The notes: a model not told the origin generated them from the sequence alone. A stretch of 64,000 nucleotides of DNA from Rhizobium sophorae (GCF_013087515.1 NZ_JABFCN010000030.1:124001-188000); one strand, 5' to 3'; shown: positions 33,990-43,449, counted from the first letter of the stretch. A program made the numbers and translations.

Positions 33990-35858
33990 TCAGCTCCCGG
34001 TCCTTTCGATCCGTTCGCGCTGCATCATTGCGGCGGTGAGCAGCTTCCGGAAGCGGGGATCGTCGCGGATGTTGTCGAGATCGGAATCATTGTCGAACCA
34101 TTTGATATGATAGACGGAGCTGTTCGGCAGCAGCTTCTCCAGCAGATCGATCGCCTGGTCGACGTCGCCGAGGACGGAGTAGACGCAGGCGAGATTATAC
34201 TGCGCGACGATGTCGTCGGGATCGATGGCGATCGCACGGGCCGCCCAGTCGCGTGCTCTTGCCGCGTCGCCCATATGGGCAAGCGCCAGCGCGCCGCGAT
34301 GGGCGGGGCCGGAATTTTCCGGATTGAGGTTGAGGGCGCGTTCGGCGCGCAGCAGGCCGAGGCGCGCCCAGTTTTGCGTATCCACCACCCGGCCGAGCGA
34401 GCGGTAGGCGGACATCAGATGGATCGGCGAGACGTAGTCATCAGAGCGGATTGCGGCGGCACGGGTGAAATATTGCACGGATTCGGCGAAGTTGCCGTGC
34501 ATGAAGAAGAACCGGGCATAGTGGAAATTCGCCTCGAAGAGGTTCGGATCGAGCGCCAGGGCGCGTTCGAAGGCCGCCGCCGCCCTATCGTCATAGCCGC
34601 TCTGATGCAGGGCGAGACCATGGGAGGCGTGGGCTTCGGGAAGGTCAGGATCGAGCTCCAGGGCGCGAGCGCTCATGTCGAGGATGCGCCTCAGCGGCAC
34701 GTCGTCAGGTGCCCAATCGCGGATCGCCGCGTCGCAATCGGCGATGCCGGCATAGGCGCGGGCATAATCCGGATCGAGTTCGACCGCCTTGCAGAACATG
34801 CGCCTTGCGAGTTGCAGATAGGATTTGGTCCAGGTGTGGGAGAGCTGGCGGCCCCTGAGATAATAGGTATAGGCCTCGACATTGGCGGTCGGCTCGTTGG
34901 CGATCGCCTTCTTCTCTTCCGGCAGCAGACGCACCTTCAATTGGCCGACGATCGCATGGGTGATCTCGTCCTGGATGGCGAAGATGTCGGTCATGTCGCG
35001 GTCGTACCGCTCGGCCCAAAGATGGTCGCCGTTCGCGGTGTCGATCAGCTGGCCGGAAATGCGCACGCGATTGCCGACGATGCGCACACTTCCCTCGAGC
35101 ACGTAGCGCACGCCAAGCTCCTGGGCGAGCCGCTTCACCTTTACCGATATGCCCTTGTAGGTGAAGATCGTATTGCGCGGCACGACGTGCAAGCTGGAGA
35201 TCTTGGAGAGATCGGTGATGATGTCTTCGGTGATGCCGTCGGAGAAATAGTCCTGGTCGGCGTCGCCGCTCATATTGGTGAAGGGCAGCACCGCGATGAA
35301 GCAGGTATTGCGGTTCTGCGCGACCAATTTCGCCGAGGAGGGCGGTGTCAGGGTGACGGTATAGACCTGCACGGGCTGTCTGATGTTCTTCAGCGTATGT
35401 TCGCCGATAAATTCGAAGCCGAGATTGAGGCGCGAGCCGACCTGATCGCGCACCGAGGCGGACACGGCGATGCCGCCCGGCGCTGCGATACGCTCGAGTC
35501 TGGCGGCGAGATTGACGCCATCTCCGAATATATCGCCATTCTCGACCACGACGTCGCCGAGATTGATGCCGATGCGGAATTCGACGCGCTCGTCCTTGGG
35601 CACGTTCTCGTTACGGGCCGCCATACTACGCTGGATTTCGGCGGCGCAGGCGACTGCATTCACCACGCTCTGGAATTCGGCAAGGATGCCGTCGCCGGTG
35701 AGTTTGACGATCCGGCCCTTGTAATCCGAAATACGAATGTCGACCAACTCGCAGCGATGGCGGTTCAGCGCCTGCAACGTGCCGGATTCATCGATGCCCA
35801 TCAGTCGGCTGTAGCCAACGACATCCGCAGCGAGAATAGCGCTCAGTCGTCGTTCCAT
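33990..35858 (-). CDS. Class III adenylate/guanylate cyclase with TolB-like region and TPR repeats
   Basis: This 622-residue soluble protein has an N-terminal class III cyclase domain (about 1-180) with the metal aspartates in LAADVVGYSRLM and LTGDGILAEF, and NLAARLE near 140. A middle region (about 190-310) with VLPFTNMSGDADQDYFSDGITEDIITDL matches the TolB/FlgO-like segment common in rhizobial cyclases. The C-terminal half is tetratricopeptide repeats. No membrane helix is seen. A strong GGAGGGG ribosome-binding site precedes ATG 35858. It is the third cyclase in this window; rhizobia carry many, each probably with its own input. Confidence 0.92.
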   Translation of the reverse strand: MERRLSAILAADVVGYSRLMGIDESGTLQALNRHRCELVDIRISDYKGRIVKLTGDGILAEFQSVVNAVACAAEIQRSMAARNENVPKDERVEFRIGINLGDVVVENGDIFGDGVNLAARLERIAAPGGIAVSASVRDQVGSRLNLGFEFIGEHTLKNIRQPVQVYTVTLTPPSSAKLVAQNRNTCFIAVLPFTNMSGDADQDYFSDGITEDIITDLSKISSLHVVPRNTIFTYKGISVKVKRLAQELGVRYVLEGSVRIVGNRVRISGQLIDTANGDHLWAERYDRDMTDIFAIQDEITHAIVGQLKVRLLPEEKKAIANEPTANVEAYTYYLRGRQLSHTWTKSYLQLARRMFCKAVELDPDYARAYAGIADCDAAIRDWAPDDVPLRRILDMSARALELDPDLPEAHASHGLALHQSGYDDRAAAAFERALALDPNLFEANFHYARFFFMHGNFAESVQYFTRAAAIRSDDYVSPIHLMSAYRSLGRVVDTQNWARLGLLRAERALNLNPENSGPAHRGALALAHMGDAARARDWAARAIAIDPDDIVAQYNLACVYSVLGDVDQAIDLLEKLLPNSSVYHIKWFDNDSDLDNIRDDPRFRKLLTAAMMQRERIERTGS

Positions 35859-36287
35859 GACCCCTCCATGGATCTTCCCAGTTTAGTCTAGCTTTTTATA
35901 GAGTTTTTGTCGCGTAGAGTCGTCCCCCGAATAATAAATTCGGGCGGTATCGACGTTTTTAACACGGCAGCGCGACCATATAACGTCGTCGATCTTCATC
36001 AATACTCTAAACGGGTGAAGGACGGAGCCAATCCCTAATCCTTTGTGATGAAAAGACAATTCACATCGGAGAAAACGAAGTGTTCTGCTGTGGCCGACAC
36101 TTCCGTCGGCATCATAAAACCGATCGCCGATCGATTTAAGGCTTGAGCCGGACCCAGGGGCATGGCTGGGAGACGAAACGCGAGAGTATCCAGCGCGGTA
36201 TGAAATGTGATTCGCGGTTGCTTCGGCGATTGCCATGAGGCCAGCCAAGGGTATTGTGGCGACGTTTCATGCTTGGCGGGGATTTGA
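35859..36287. other. 429-base non-coding stretch upstream of the TPR cyclase and the transcarbamoylase
   Basis: This divergent intergenic region is AT-richer than its surroundings. It holds a seven-base hairpin, CCCGAAT at 35926-35932 and ATTCGGG at 35938-35944, and on the minus strand a CTATAA box near 35895 that could serve the cyclase gene. A 121-codon frame on the minus strand inside it has no recognisable protein features and I do not call it. Confidence 0.5.
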
Positions 36288-37157
36288 ATGACAGGTTCGG
36301 CCCGGAATTTTCTGGAGTTTCATGACATTCCGGAGGCCGGGCTACGCTCGATTATCACTCGCGCCGGTGAACTCGCCAAGGCCTGGGAGGGGCGTGCGAT
36401 GCCGCAGAGTCTTGCGGGCAAACGCGTCGCGCTGATTGTCGACGACGGCGGCTGGCGCAATACGACCGCCTTCGATCTCGGCATCCAGGCGATGGGTGGT
36501 ATCTGCGTGCATGTGCCGATCGGTTTCGATGCCAGGGAAGAAACCGGCGATCTCTCGGGTTATCTCGGCAATTGGTTCGACATGCTGGTGATCCGCACGA
36601 AGGAGCTTTCGACATTGAAGGCGGTGGCGGCAGCCTCGCCGGTGCCTGTCATCAATGCGCGCACAAGCTCCAACCACCCTTGCGAGACGCTCGGCGACCT
36701 TGCCTATATCAACAGCCGGCGCGGCTCGATCGACGGGTTGAAGGTCGTTGGCGTGGCAGCGGACGCAAATATCCTGCGCTCCTGGGCTGAGGCGTCGATC
36801 GCATTGCCGATCGAGGTGGTGCAGGTCTTTCCCGAACGCTGGCATATAAGTGGCGCCGCGCTGCTCAACAGGCATTTTCGCGTGGGCACCGATATGGGCG
36901 AGTTACTGGATGCCGACATCGTCATCACCGATTCATGGCCGCATGACGTCGCCGGAGGCGCGCTCGCCGGCTACCGGATCGGGACCGATCTGCTCGATCG
37001 GTTGCGGGAGGGTGCGATCTTCCTGCCATGCCCGCCGGTTCGGCGCGGTGAGGAGGTGACGGCCGAGGCTATGGAGCATCCGCTCTGCCGAAGCCGCGCC
37101 GCTAAGGCCTTTCTGTTGCATGCGCAAAATGCGCTGATGGAGTGGGTCATCGCCTAG
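36288..37157 (+). CDS. Atypical aspartate/ornithine carbamoyltransferase-family protein
   Basis: This 289-residue protein has the overall layout of ornithine transcarbamoylases: an N-terminal domain with LAGKRVALIVDD, VIRTKELSTL and VINARTSSNHPCETLGDL, then a C-terminal domain with DGLKVVGVA, ADIVITDSW and LPCPPVRRGEEVT. The carbamoyl-phosphate loop, normally S-T-R-T-R, reads GGWRNTT, so most phosphate-binding residues are missing, while the HPC motif is kept. It may use another substrate or have lost activity. It is shorter than typical OTCases (about 305-330 residues). It stands alone, with an orphan binding protein gene 46 bases downstream. Confidence 0.75.
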   Translation: MTGSARNFLEFHDIPEAGLRSIITRAGELAKAWEGRAMPQSLAGKRVALIVDDGGWRNTTAFDLGIQAMGGICVHVPIGFDAREETGDLSGYLGNWFDMLVIRTKELSTLKAVAAASPVPVINARTSSNHPCETLGDLAYINSRRGSIDGLKVVGVAADANILRSWAEASIALPIEVVQVFPERWHISGAALLNRHFRVGTDMGELLDADIVITDSWPHDVAGGALAGYRIGTDLLDRLREGAIFLPCPPVRRGEEVTAEAMEHPLCRSRAAKAFLLHAQNALMEWVIA

Positions 37158-37203
37158 ATCCGGCGCCCTTGCTCCTCCCGGCGCGCTCAGGCATTGTTGC
37201 TGC

Positions 37204-38268
37204 ATGAGGACAGTTTTCATCTTGCTACTGGCGTTCTGGCCGGGCTTCGCGCTAGCCGATCAGGCCTTCTATCCTGCGAAGTCGGGCAATGCCGATGCGC
37301 CGGTGCTGACGGTTTATTCCTCGCTCGACGAGCCCCTGGCGCAGCCGATGATCCGGGGTTTCCAGGACGCCAATCCCGATATCGCAGTCAAATATGAGGA
37401 TATGCTGACCGGCGACATCTACGACCGAATCGTCCGGGAGACGGATGCCGGCAAGAAGACGGCGGATTTCGCCTTCTCCTCGGCGATGGATCTGCAGGTG
37501 AAGCTTTCCAACGACGGATATGCACAGGTCAGCAACCTGCCGATGAGTGCTGCATGGCCGAAATGGGCGAACTGGCGCAACACCGCCTATGCGCTCACCT
37601 TCGAGCCGGCGGTGTTCGTCTATCACAAGCCGAGCTTCGCGCATGAGCCGGTGCCGAGTTCGCGGGCTGAATTCGTCGACTATCTGAAGCGCAAGGGCAA
37701 CGAGGTCTATGGGCGGATCGGCACCTACGACATCGAGCGTTCCGGCGTCGGCTTTCTTTTCATGGCGCGCGACCAGGAGCAGTTCGGCGACATCTGGTCG
37801 GTGATCGGGGCGATGGGGGCTGCCGGCGTCAAGCTCTATTCGACGAGTTCGGCGATCCTCGAACGCGTTGCCGATGGGCGCTTCGTGCTCGGCTACAATA
37901 TTCTCGGTTCCTATGCGGCCGACTGGGCTTCGCGCTATCCCGATGTCGGCATTGTGCTGCCGAAGGATTATACCGTGGTGATGTCGCGGATCGGGCTGGT
38001 GCCGCAGGCCGCCGCCGAGCCGGAGCTCGGTCGGCGTTACCTCACCTTCTTCATGTCGAGGGAAGGGCAGACGATCATGGCGCGCGAGCTGCAGATCCCG
38101 GCCGTCAGCCCCGAGGTGGCGGGGGAGAATACCGCCAATACGCTGCAGGAACTGCTCGGCGCCCAACTGCGGCCGGTGCCGGTCAGCCCTGGGTTGATGG
38201 TCTATCTCGACCAGGTGAAACGGGCGCGGCTGATCGCGCACTGGAACGAGGTTCTGCGGACGCAGTGA
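37204..38268 (+). CDS. Periplasmic ABC-type substrate-binding protein (iron/AfuA-like class), orphan
   Basis: This 354-residue protein starts with a clear signal peptide (residues 1-18, ending FALA) and then a type 2 periplasmic binding fold: LTVYSSLDEPLAQPMIRGFQDANPDIAVKYEDM is the opening motif of Fe3+/polyol-type binding proteins, and FMSREGQTIMAREL is typical near the end. No permease or ATPase gene is adjacent, so it may feed a transporter elsewhere or act as a periplasmic sensor partner. The ligand is unknown. It is followed after five bases by the stop of a convergent gene. Confidence 0.85.
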   Translation: MRTVFILLLAFWPGFALADQAFYPAKSGNADAPVLTVYSSLDEPLAQPMIRGFQDANPDIAVKYEDMLTGDIYDRIVRETDAGKKTADFAFSSAMDLQVKLSNDGYAQVSNLPMSAAWPKWANWRNTAYALTFEPAVFVYHKPSFAHEPVPSSRAEFVDYLKRKGNEVYGRIGTYDIERSGVGFLFMARDQEQFGDIWSVIGAMGAAGVKLYSTSSAILERVADGRFVLGYNILGSYAADWASRYPDVGIVLPKDYTVVMSRIGLVPQAAAEPELGRRYLTFFMSREGQTIMARELQIPAVSPEVAGENTANTLQELLGAQLRPVPVSPGLMVYLDQVKRARLIAHWNEVLRTQ

Positions 38269-38273
38269 AGGCG

Positions 38274-39887
38274 TCAGCTTTCAGCGTGATCATCCTTTTC
38301 GCAAGGCCTCGGATAGAGCCAGTATTCGTAGAACATCGGCTTTTCGATCGTAAAGGGACGTTCGCCCTGCCAGGCGCCGACGGTATAGTCCGCACCGGCG
38401 ACGGACTGTTCGCGTCCGTCGGGAAGCTGCATCTGGAAAGGCACTGCCGCAACCTGCACGGTCAGCTTTAATTCTTCCGGCTTGCCGAAGGCGGTCGAAC
38501 GGAAAGGGACCGGGCCGGGATTTGCGTCCACGCCGATAGGATATCCCGCATGACGCAGCAGGTCGGGGAAATATTCGTGATCGATCAGATCACCATCGAA
38601 GCGTATGTCGAGTTCTTGCCAAAGCTTGGTGAAATATCTGCCTTCGAGTGAATTTTCGCCCTGGCCCGGCTTCGGCACGTTCTGCCAACTCGCACCAAAA
38701 GGCGCGGAGTCCTTCGGCGTCGACAGGCCTGCTGTGCCGTAATAGCCGATCGCGTTGTTCAGATGGTGGAACCGACTGAGGCGGTTGCGCTTGCTGATCG
38801 GACCTCTCAGCATCCATGAATTGTTGAAGGCATAATGCGGGCCGACGGCTTCGTGCTGTTTGGGAAACTTGAAAAGCTGGCCGAAATTGCGGTCGTCGCC
38901 ATCGGGGCCAGGCCGATGCTGATTCCAGCCGAGATTGCCGTAGATGTAGAAATAGCCGGACCGTCGCATCTCCAGCGAAAAAGGCATGTAGCAGTTGACA
39001 AACCTGTTGCCGTTTACGGTCCAGTTCCAGGCATAGTCTTCCGCCTCGATGGCGTTGTCACGAATGCGGACGAACCAGTTGTTTTCGATGACGATGTTGC
39101 GGCAGAAATCCTCCGCCGTGGAATCGGAGGCATCGTTGAAGAAATGGATGCCGTTGAAGGCGTCGAGAATGACGTTGTTGCGCAGGACGACATAGCCGGC
39201 GATGGTCCATGCCCGGAAAAAGTCGCCGTCGAAACCGCGCTCATCCTTTTCGACGTCCACGCGGCTCTCGGTGTCTTCGATATTGCCGTGCACCTGTGCC
39301 CATGAGATTTTTCGCCAGAGCCTGCAATCGCCGGGATCGAGTCTGGCATTGACCGCGCCGGTCTTTCGGATTGCTGCAAGGTCCGCCTCGCCGTGAGACT
39401 GCAGATCCTGTATCCAGTCGCACTCTTCGATCAGCAGATGGCGGGTGTAAGGTCCGGCCGTGCCGATGGCGATCGTGCTGCCGCGAATATGCAGGCGGCG
39501 AAGCGTGATATGCTGGCAGTTGTCGAGATAGATCGCGGTGGGCCAGCAGCCTTCGAAGTTGAGATCCTCGATGACGACCCACTGGCAATTCCGCAACACG
39601 AGCGCTGCGTTGTCGGCAAGGTAGTAAATGCCGGGGAAGCGGCCGTTGGCTTCCTGCACGGCGGAGAGGCGGTTGGCGCTCTCGCGATAGTCTTCGTAGG
39701 GTTCGCCGCCATCGATAACGGCACCGTTGCCGCCGATCACGACCGGGTGCTCCTGCGAACCGCTAACCGAGGAGAGGACAAGCGGCGTTGCGTATCGTCC
39801 GCCTTCCAGCGTCAGCGTTGCGCCGGGACGCAGCGATTGCATGTCGTCGTAAATCCGGTCGGGATTTGTGTGCAGGCAGTACGACAT
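38274..39887 (-). CDS. Right-handed parallel beta-helix repeat protein
   Basis: This 537-residue protein begins with YDDMQSLRPGATLTLEGGRYATPLVLSSVSG, a typical cap of a parallel beta-helix, followed by repeated rungs such as LRNCQWVVIEDLNFEGC, ITLRRLHIRGS, VLRNNVILDAFNGIHF and IVIENNWFVRIRDNAIE. Such folds occur in polysaccharide lyases, epimerases and hydrolases. No signal peptide is seen. I chose ATG 39887, preceded by AGGAAACGAT, over a start 60 bases upstream without a ribosome-binding site. The catalytic residues cannot be assigned by eye. Confidence 0.82.
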   Translation of the reverse strand: MSYCLHTNPDRIYDDMQSLRPGATLTLEGGRYATPLVLSSVSGSQEHPVVIGGNGAVIDGGEPYEDYRESANRLSAVQEANGRFPGIYYLADNAALVLRNCQWVVIEDLNFEGCWPTAIYLDNCQHITLRRLHIRGSTIAIGTAGPYTRHLLIEECDWIQDLQSHGEADLAAIRKTGAVNARLDPGDCRLWRKISWAQVHGNIEDTESRVDVEKDERGFDGDFFRAWTIAGYVVLRNNVILDAFNGIHFFNDASDSTAEDFCRNIVIENNWFVRIRDNAIEAEDYAWNWTVNGNRFVNCYMPFSLEMRRSGYFYIYGNLGWNQHRPGPDGDDRNFGQLFKFPKQHEAVGPHYAFNNSWMLRGPISKRNRLSRFHHLNNAIGYYGTAGLSTPKDSAPFGASWQNVPKPGQGENSLEGRYFTKLWQELDIRFDGDLIDHEYFPDLLRHAGYPIGVDANPGPVPFRSTAFGKPEELKLTVQVAAVPFQMQLPDGREQSVAGADYTVGAWQGERPFTIEKPMFYEYWLYPRPCEKDDHAES

Positions 39888-40368
39888 ATCGTTTCCTGTG
39901 GGTATCAGTGAAATAAAGTCTGCAGAAATCGAGATAGCGGGAACCAAAACCCTGGATTGAGCAAGATGTAATTAACTTAGGGTCACGCGTGCAAGGGATT
40001 AAACCATAGCTATTTGAGAGCAATGCAGGGAGGACGAGCCGGTCCGAGGGTCTCGTCAGACGAAGCCCTGCAGCCTTACTTCGGCGGCGGATAATGCACT
40101 TGCCATCGGCAGCGGAGAACCGGATTTAGTCCGCGCCTGCCAATTACGGCAAAAAAGTGTCCTGTCCTTCTGGATATCTCGCCGATGTCAGCTAAATGAC
40201 AGGTTGTTGTGGTCGCTTTGGCTACTTCTTCTCCGTGGAGGCGGAGAGCTGAAGCCTTGGGAGGTATTCCGCTCGTCATTCAGGACGCTTGCGTCCGCTG
40301 GCCGGCCATTCCTCCCGATTCCCAGAGAACAGCAGGCGGTTTGCTCAGCCGCCGACGGAGGACAGATC
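39888..40368 (+). other. 480-base region upstream of tctC
   Basis: No gene is visible. It contains a perfect inverted repeat, TGTCA-gctaaa-TGACA at 40186-40201, which is a candidate operator for the transporter, and a hairpin, GGCGG/CCGCC around 40334-40352, near the ribosome-binding site. Upstream bases 39960-40010 are AT-rich. Confidence 0.45.
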
Positions 40369-41313
40369 GTGAAGCATACGTTCATCGCAACCCTTCTTGC
40401 AGCGACCATCGCGCTGCCGGCCTATGCGGCCGATTACACCATCATCGCGCCCGCCGCTCCCGGCGGCGGCTGGGACCAGACGGCCCGATCGCTGCAGACC
40501 GCGTTGCAGCAGGAGAAGATCTCCGGCAACGTGCAGGTCCAGAACGTTCCAGGCGCCGGCGGCACCATCGGCCTTGCGCAGTTCAGCAGCCAGGCTGCCG
40601 GCAACCCGAATTCGCTGATCGTAGGCGGCTATGTCATGGTCGGCGCGATCCTCACCAACAAGTCGCCGGTCACGCTCAAGGATGTTACGCCGATCGCCCG
40701 TCTGACCGGCGAATATGAGGCCGTGGTCGTTCCTGCTGCGTCCGAGATCAAAACCATGGCCGATTTGGTCGCGGCGCTGAAGAAGGATCCGGGCTCGGTT
40801 TCCTGGGGCGGCGGCTCTGCCGGCGGCACCGACCACATCACCGTCGGCCTGATCGCCAAGGCCTCCGGCGTCGATCCGACCAAGATCAACTATGTCGCCT
40901 TCTCCGGCGGCGGTGAAGCGCTCGCCGCCATTCTCGGCGGCCAGGTCACGGCCGGCGTCTCGAGCTATAGCGAGTTCGAATCGCAGGTGAAGTCAGGCAC
41001 GCTCCGTCTTCTCGCCGTATCCAGCGAAAAGCGGATCGATGGTGTCGATGCCCCGACACTGAAGGAAGCCGGCACCGACGTCACCATCCAGAACTGGCGC
41101 ATGGTCGCCGCTGCCCCCGGCCTGTCGGCAGAGCAGGTGGCAAGCGTCACCGCCGATTTCGAGAAGCTGCATAGCTCCGCCACCTGGCAGGAAACGCTGA
41201 AGACCAAGGGCTGGGCCGACACCTATCTGTCCGGCGATGCCTTCAAGGCGCAGCTCGAAAAGGATGTCGCCGCCACTGAAGGCATTCTCAAAGATATCGG
41301 ACTTGTTCAATGA
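40369..41313 (+). CDS. tctC: Tripartite tricarboxylate transporter substrate-binding protein TctC
   Basis: This 314-residue protein has a signal peptide (about 1-20, ALPAYA) followed by the Bug/TctC fold: DYTIIAPAAPGGGWDQTARSLQ and VQNVPGAGGTIGLAQF are its ligand-loop signatures. It binds a carboxylate, often citrate or a related acid, in the periplasm and delivers it to TctAB. The start is GTG 40369, chosen because GGAGGA precedes it at a good distance and the signal peptide begins there. Its stop overlaps the tctB start (ATGA). Confidence 0.94.
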   Translation: MKHTFIATLLAATIALPAYAADYTIIAPAAPGGGWDQTARSLQTALQQEKISGNVQVQNVPGAGGTIGLAQFSSQAAGNPNSLIVGGYVMVGAILTNKSPVTLKDVTPIARLTGEYEAVVVPAASEIKTMADLVAALKKDPGSVSWGGGSAGGTDHITVGLIAKASGVDPTKINYVAFSGGGEALAAILGGQVTAGVSSYSEFESQVKSGTLRLLAVSSEKRIDGVDAPTLKEAGTDVTIQNWRMVAAAPGLSAEQVASVTADFEKLHSSATWQETLKTKGWADTYLSGDAFKAQLEKDVAATEGILKDIGLVQ

Positions 41314-41801
41314 GCGAGGATAACACCTCCTCGGCAACCGAACGCCGCCCTGATTGGGCGGCGTTCATCATTGCCGTTTTCCTCTTCGCCGTCGCCGGCG
41401 TGATGGCCTGGGATGCCTTGCATCTGAAAACGATTGCGCAGTACGACCGCATCGGTCCGGCGACAGCGCCTCAAATGGTGGCATTCGGCCTCTTCTGTCT
41501 CGGGATCTGGACCGCCTTCGAAGCTTGGCGCGGCGATTTTCCGGAACGTGACCGGCAGGAAGTCGCACCCGTCATCTGGATCGTCGCTGGTCTTGCCGGC
41601 CAGATGCTGCTCCTGCGCGTCGCCGGCTTCTCGATCGCGACCGGCATCCTCTTCGCGCTGACGGCACGCGGCTTCGGCAAACGCAAGCTCTGGATCTCGC
41701 TGCCGTTTGGCATCGTCCTCAGCTTCGTCGTCTGGGCGATCTTCTCGCAGCTGCTGCAACTGACGCTGCCGGCCGGCCCGCTCGAACATCTGTTCTTCTG
41801 A
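41310..41801 (+). CDS. tctB: Tripartite tricarboxylate transporter small membrane subunit TctB
   Basis: This 163-residue protein has four predicted hydrophobic segments (about 13-33, 50-70, 87-107 and 125-145), the usual TctB topology. It partners with TctA in the membrane. It is translationally coupled to tctC and followed by tctA after an 88-base gap. Confidence 0.92.
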   Translation: MSEDNTSSATERRPDWAAFIIAVFLFAVAGVMAWDALHLKTIAQYDRIGPATAPQMVAFGLFCLGIWTAFEAWRGDFPERDRQEVAPVIWIVAGLAGQMLLLRVAGFSIATGILFALTARGFGKRKLWISLPFGIVLSFVVWAIFSQLLQLTLPAGPLEHLFF

Positions 41802-41889
41802 CCGCGCGAACGCGCTGTCAGCTCTTTTGATTTTGCGCGGCGCCTGACCCCGAAATCGGATGGTCGGGAACGCCGCTTGGGACACCAAG

Positions 41890-43407
41890 ATGAGCACATT
41901 CGAATTCCTATGGCAGGGTATCCTGGTTGCGATGCAGCCGATGAACCTGGTTTATGCGCTGGTCGGCGTGACGCTCGGCACCGCCGTCGGCGTGCTTCCC
42001 GGCATCGGCCCGGCACTCACCGTGGCGCTGCTGTTGCCGGTCACCTACAAGCTCGATCCCGGCGGCTCGCTGATCATGTTCGCCGGCATCTATTACGGCG
42101 GCATGTATGGCGGTTCGACGACCTCGATCCTGCTCAACACGCCGGGTGAAAGCGCCTCGATCGTCACCGCGCTCGAGGGCAACAAGATGGCGCGCGCCGG
42201 GCGCGGCGGACCGGCGTTGGCGACAGCGGCGATCGGCTCCTTCGTCGCCGGCCTGATCGCGACGCTCGGGCTTGCCTTCATCGCTCCCTATATCGTCAAG
42301 CTGGCGCTGGTCTTCGGGCCGCGCGAATATTTCGCGCTGATGGTACTTGCCTTCGTCACCGTCTCCTCGGCCTTCGGCGATTCGGCATTGAGAGGGCTGA
42401 CGTCGCTGTTTATCGGTTTTGCTCTCGCCATGGTCGGCATAGACCAGCAGACAGGGCAGGCCAGGCTTTCCTTCGGCATCCCCGATCTGCTGGACGGTGT
42501 CGAGGTGACGACGCTTGCGGTGGCGATGTTTGCGATCGGCGAGACGCTTTATATCGCCGCGCAGGGCAACCGGATCGCCGAGAAGGTCGAGGCGGTCAAG
42601 GGTTCGCTCTGGATGACCGCTGAGGATTGGGCGCGCTCGTGGAAGCCTTGGCTGCGCGGTACCTTGATCGGCTTCCCGATCGGCGCGATGCCGGCGGGCG
42701 GCGCCGAAATCGGCACTTTCCTCTCCTATGCGACCGAAAAGCGGCTGGCGAAAAACCCGGAAGAGTTCGGCCATGGCGCGATCGAAGGCGTGGCCGGTCC
42801 CGAGGCGGCGAATAACGCATCGGCCGCCGGTACGCTGGTGCCGCTTCTGACACTCGGCCTGCCGACGACGGCGACGGCGGCGATCATGCTTGCAGGTTTC
42901 CAGCAATACGGGCTGCAGCCGGGGCCGCTGCTGTTTGCCACCAATCCGCAGCTCGTCTGGGGGCTGATCGCCAGCCTGCTCATCGCCAATGCGATGCTTT
43001 TGGTGCTGAACCTGCCAATGATCGGGCTCTGGGTGCGGTTACTGACCATTCCAAAGCCGTGGCTCTATGCCGGCATTCTGCTGTTTGCGACGCTTGGGAC
43101 GATCGGTGCCAATCCATCCGTGTTCGAGCTCGGCATGCTGCTCACTTTTGGCTTGCTCGGCTATGTGATGCGGCTCTTCGGCTATCCGATCGCGCCTACC
43201 GTCGTCGGCCTGATCCTCGGGCCGCTTGCCGAACAGCAGCTGCGTCGGGCGCTGGCGATCAGCCAAGGCGACGTCACGACGCTGGTGATGTCGCCGATCG
43301 CGGCGGGCCTGCTCATTGTTGCAGCCGCCGCCTTCTTCATTCCGCTGATCCTGCGGCTGCGCGGCAGGGGACAGGTGTTGTCGCAGCTGGCGGCAAACGA
43401 AGACTAG
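41890..43407 (+). CDS. tctA: Tripartite tricarboxylate transporter large membrane subunit TctA
   Basis: This 505-residue polytopic protein contains the TctA signatures GVLPGIGPALTVALLLPVTY (about residues 32-51) and YGGMYGGSTTSILLNTPGE (about 66-84), and a second glycine-rich block LIGFPIGAMPAGGAEIGTFLSY (about 260-280). It forms the secondary, ion-driven carboxylate channel with TctB. I chose ATG 41890, which gives the normal TctA start; an upstream in-frame ATG at 41860 adds ten residues. A clear terminator follows at 43450. Confidence 0.95.
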   Translation: MSTFEFLWQGILVAMQPMNLVYALVGVTLGTAVGVLPGIGPALTVALLLPVTYKLDPGGSLIMFAGIYYGGMYGGSTTSILLNTPGESASIVTALEGNKMARAGRGGPALATAAIGSFVAGLIATLGLAFIAPYIVKLALVFGPREYFALMVLAFVTVSSAFGDSALRGLTSLFIGFALAMVGIDQQTGQARLSFGIPDLLDGVEVTTLAVAMFAIGETLYIAAQGNRIAEKVEAVKGSLWMTAEDWARSWKPWLRGTLIGFPIGAMPAGGAEIGTFLSYATEKRLAKNPEEFGHGAIEGVAGPEAANNASAAGTLVPLLTLGLPTTATAAIMLAGFQQYGLQPGPLLFATNPQLVWGLIASLLIANAMLLVLNLPMIGLWVRLLTIPKPWLYAGILLFATLGTIGANPSVFELGMLLTFGLLGYVMRLFGYPIAPTVVGLILGPLAEQQLRRALAISQGDVTTLVMSPIAAGLLIVAAAAFFIPLILRLRGRGQVLSQLAANED

Positions 43408-43449
43408 AACAAGAAGGCTAGAAGAAAAAGACGACCCACCCCCTCTCTC

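Noticed and set aside
35883..36248. A 121-codon minus-strand frame upstream of the TPR cyclase.
   Set aside because: It is AT-rich, lacks a ribosome-binding site and motifs, and would cover the cyclase promoter region.
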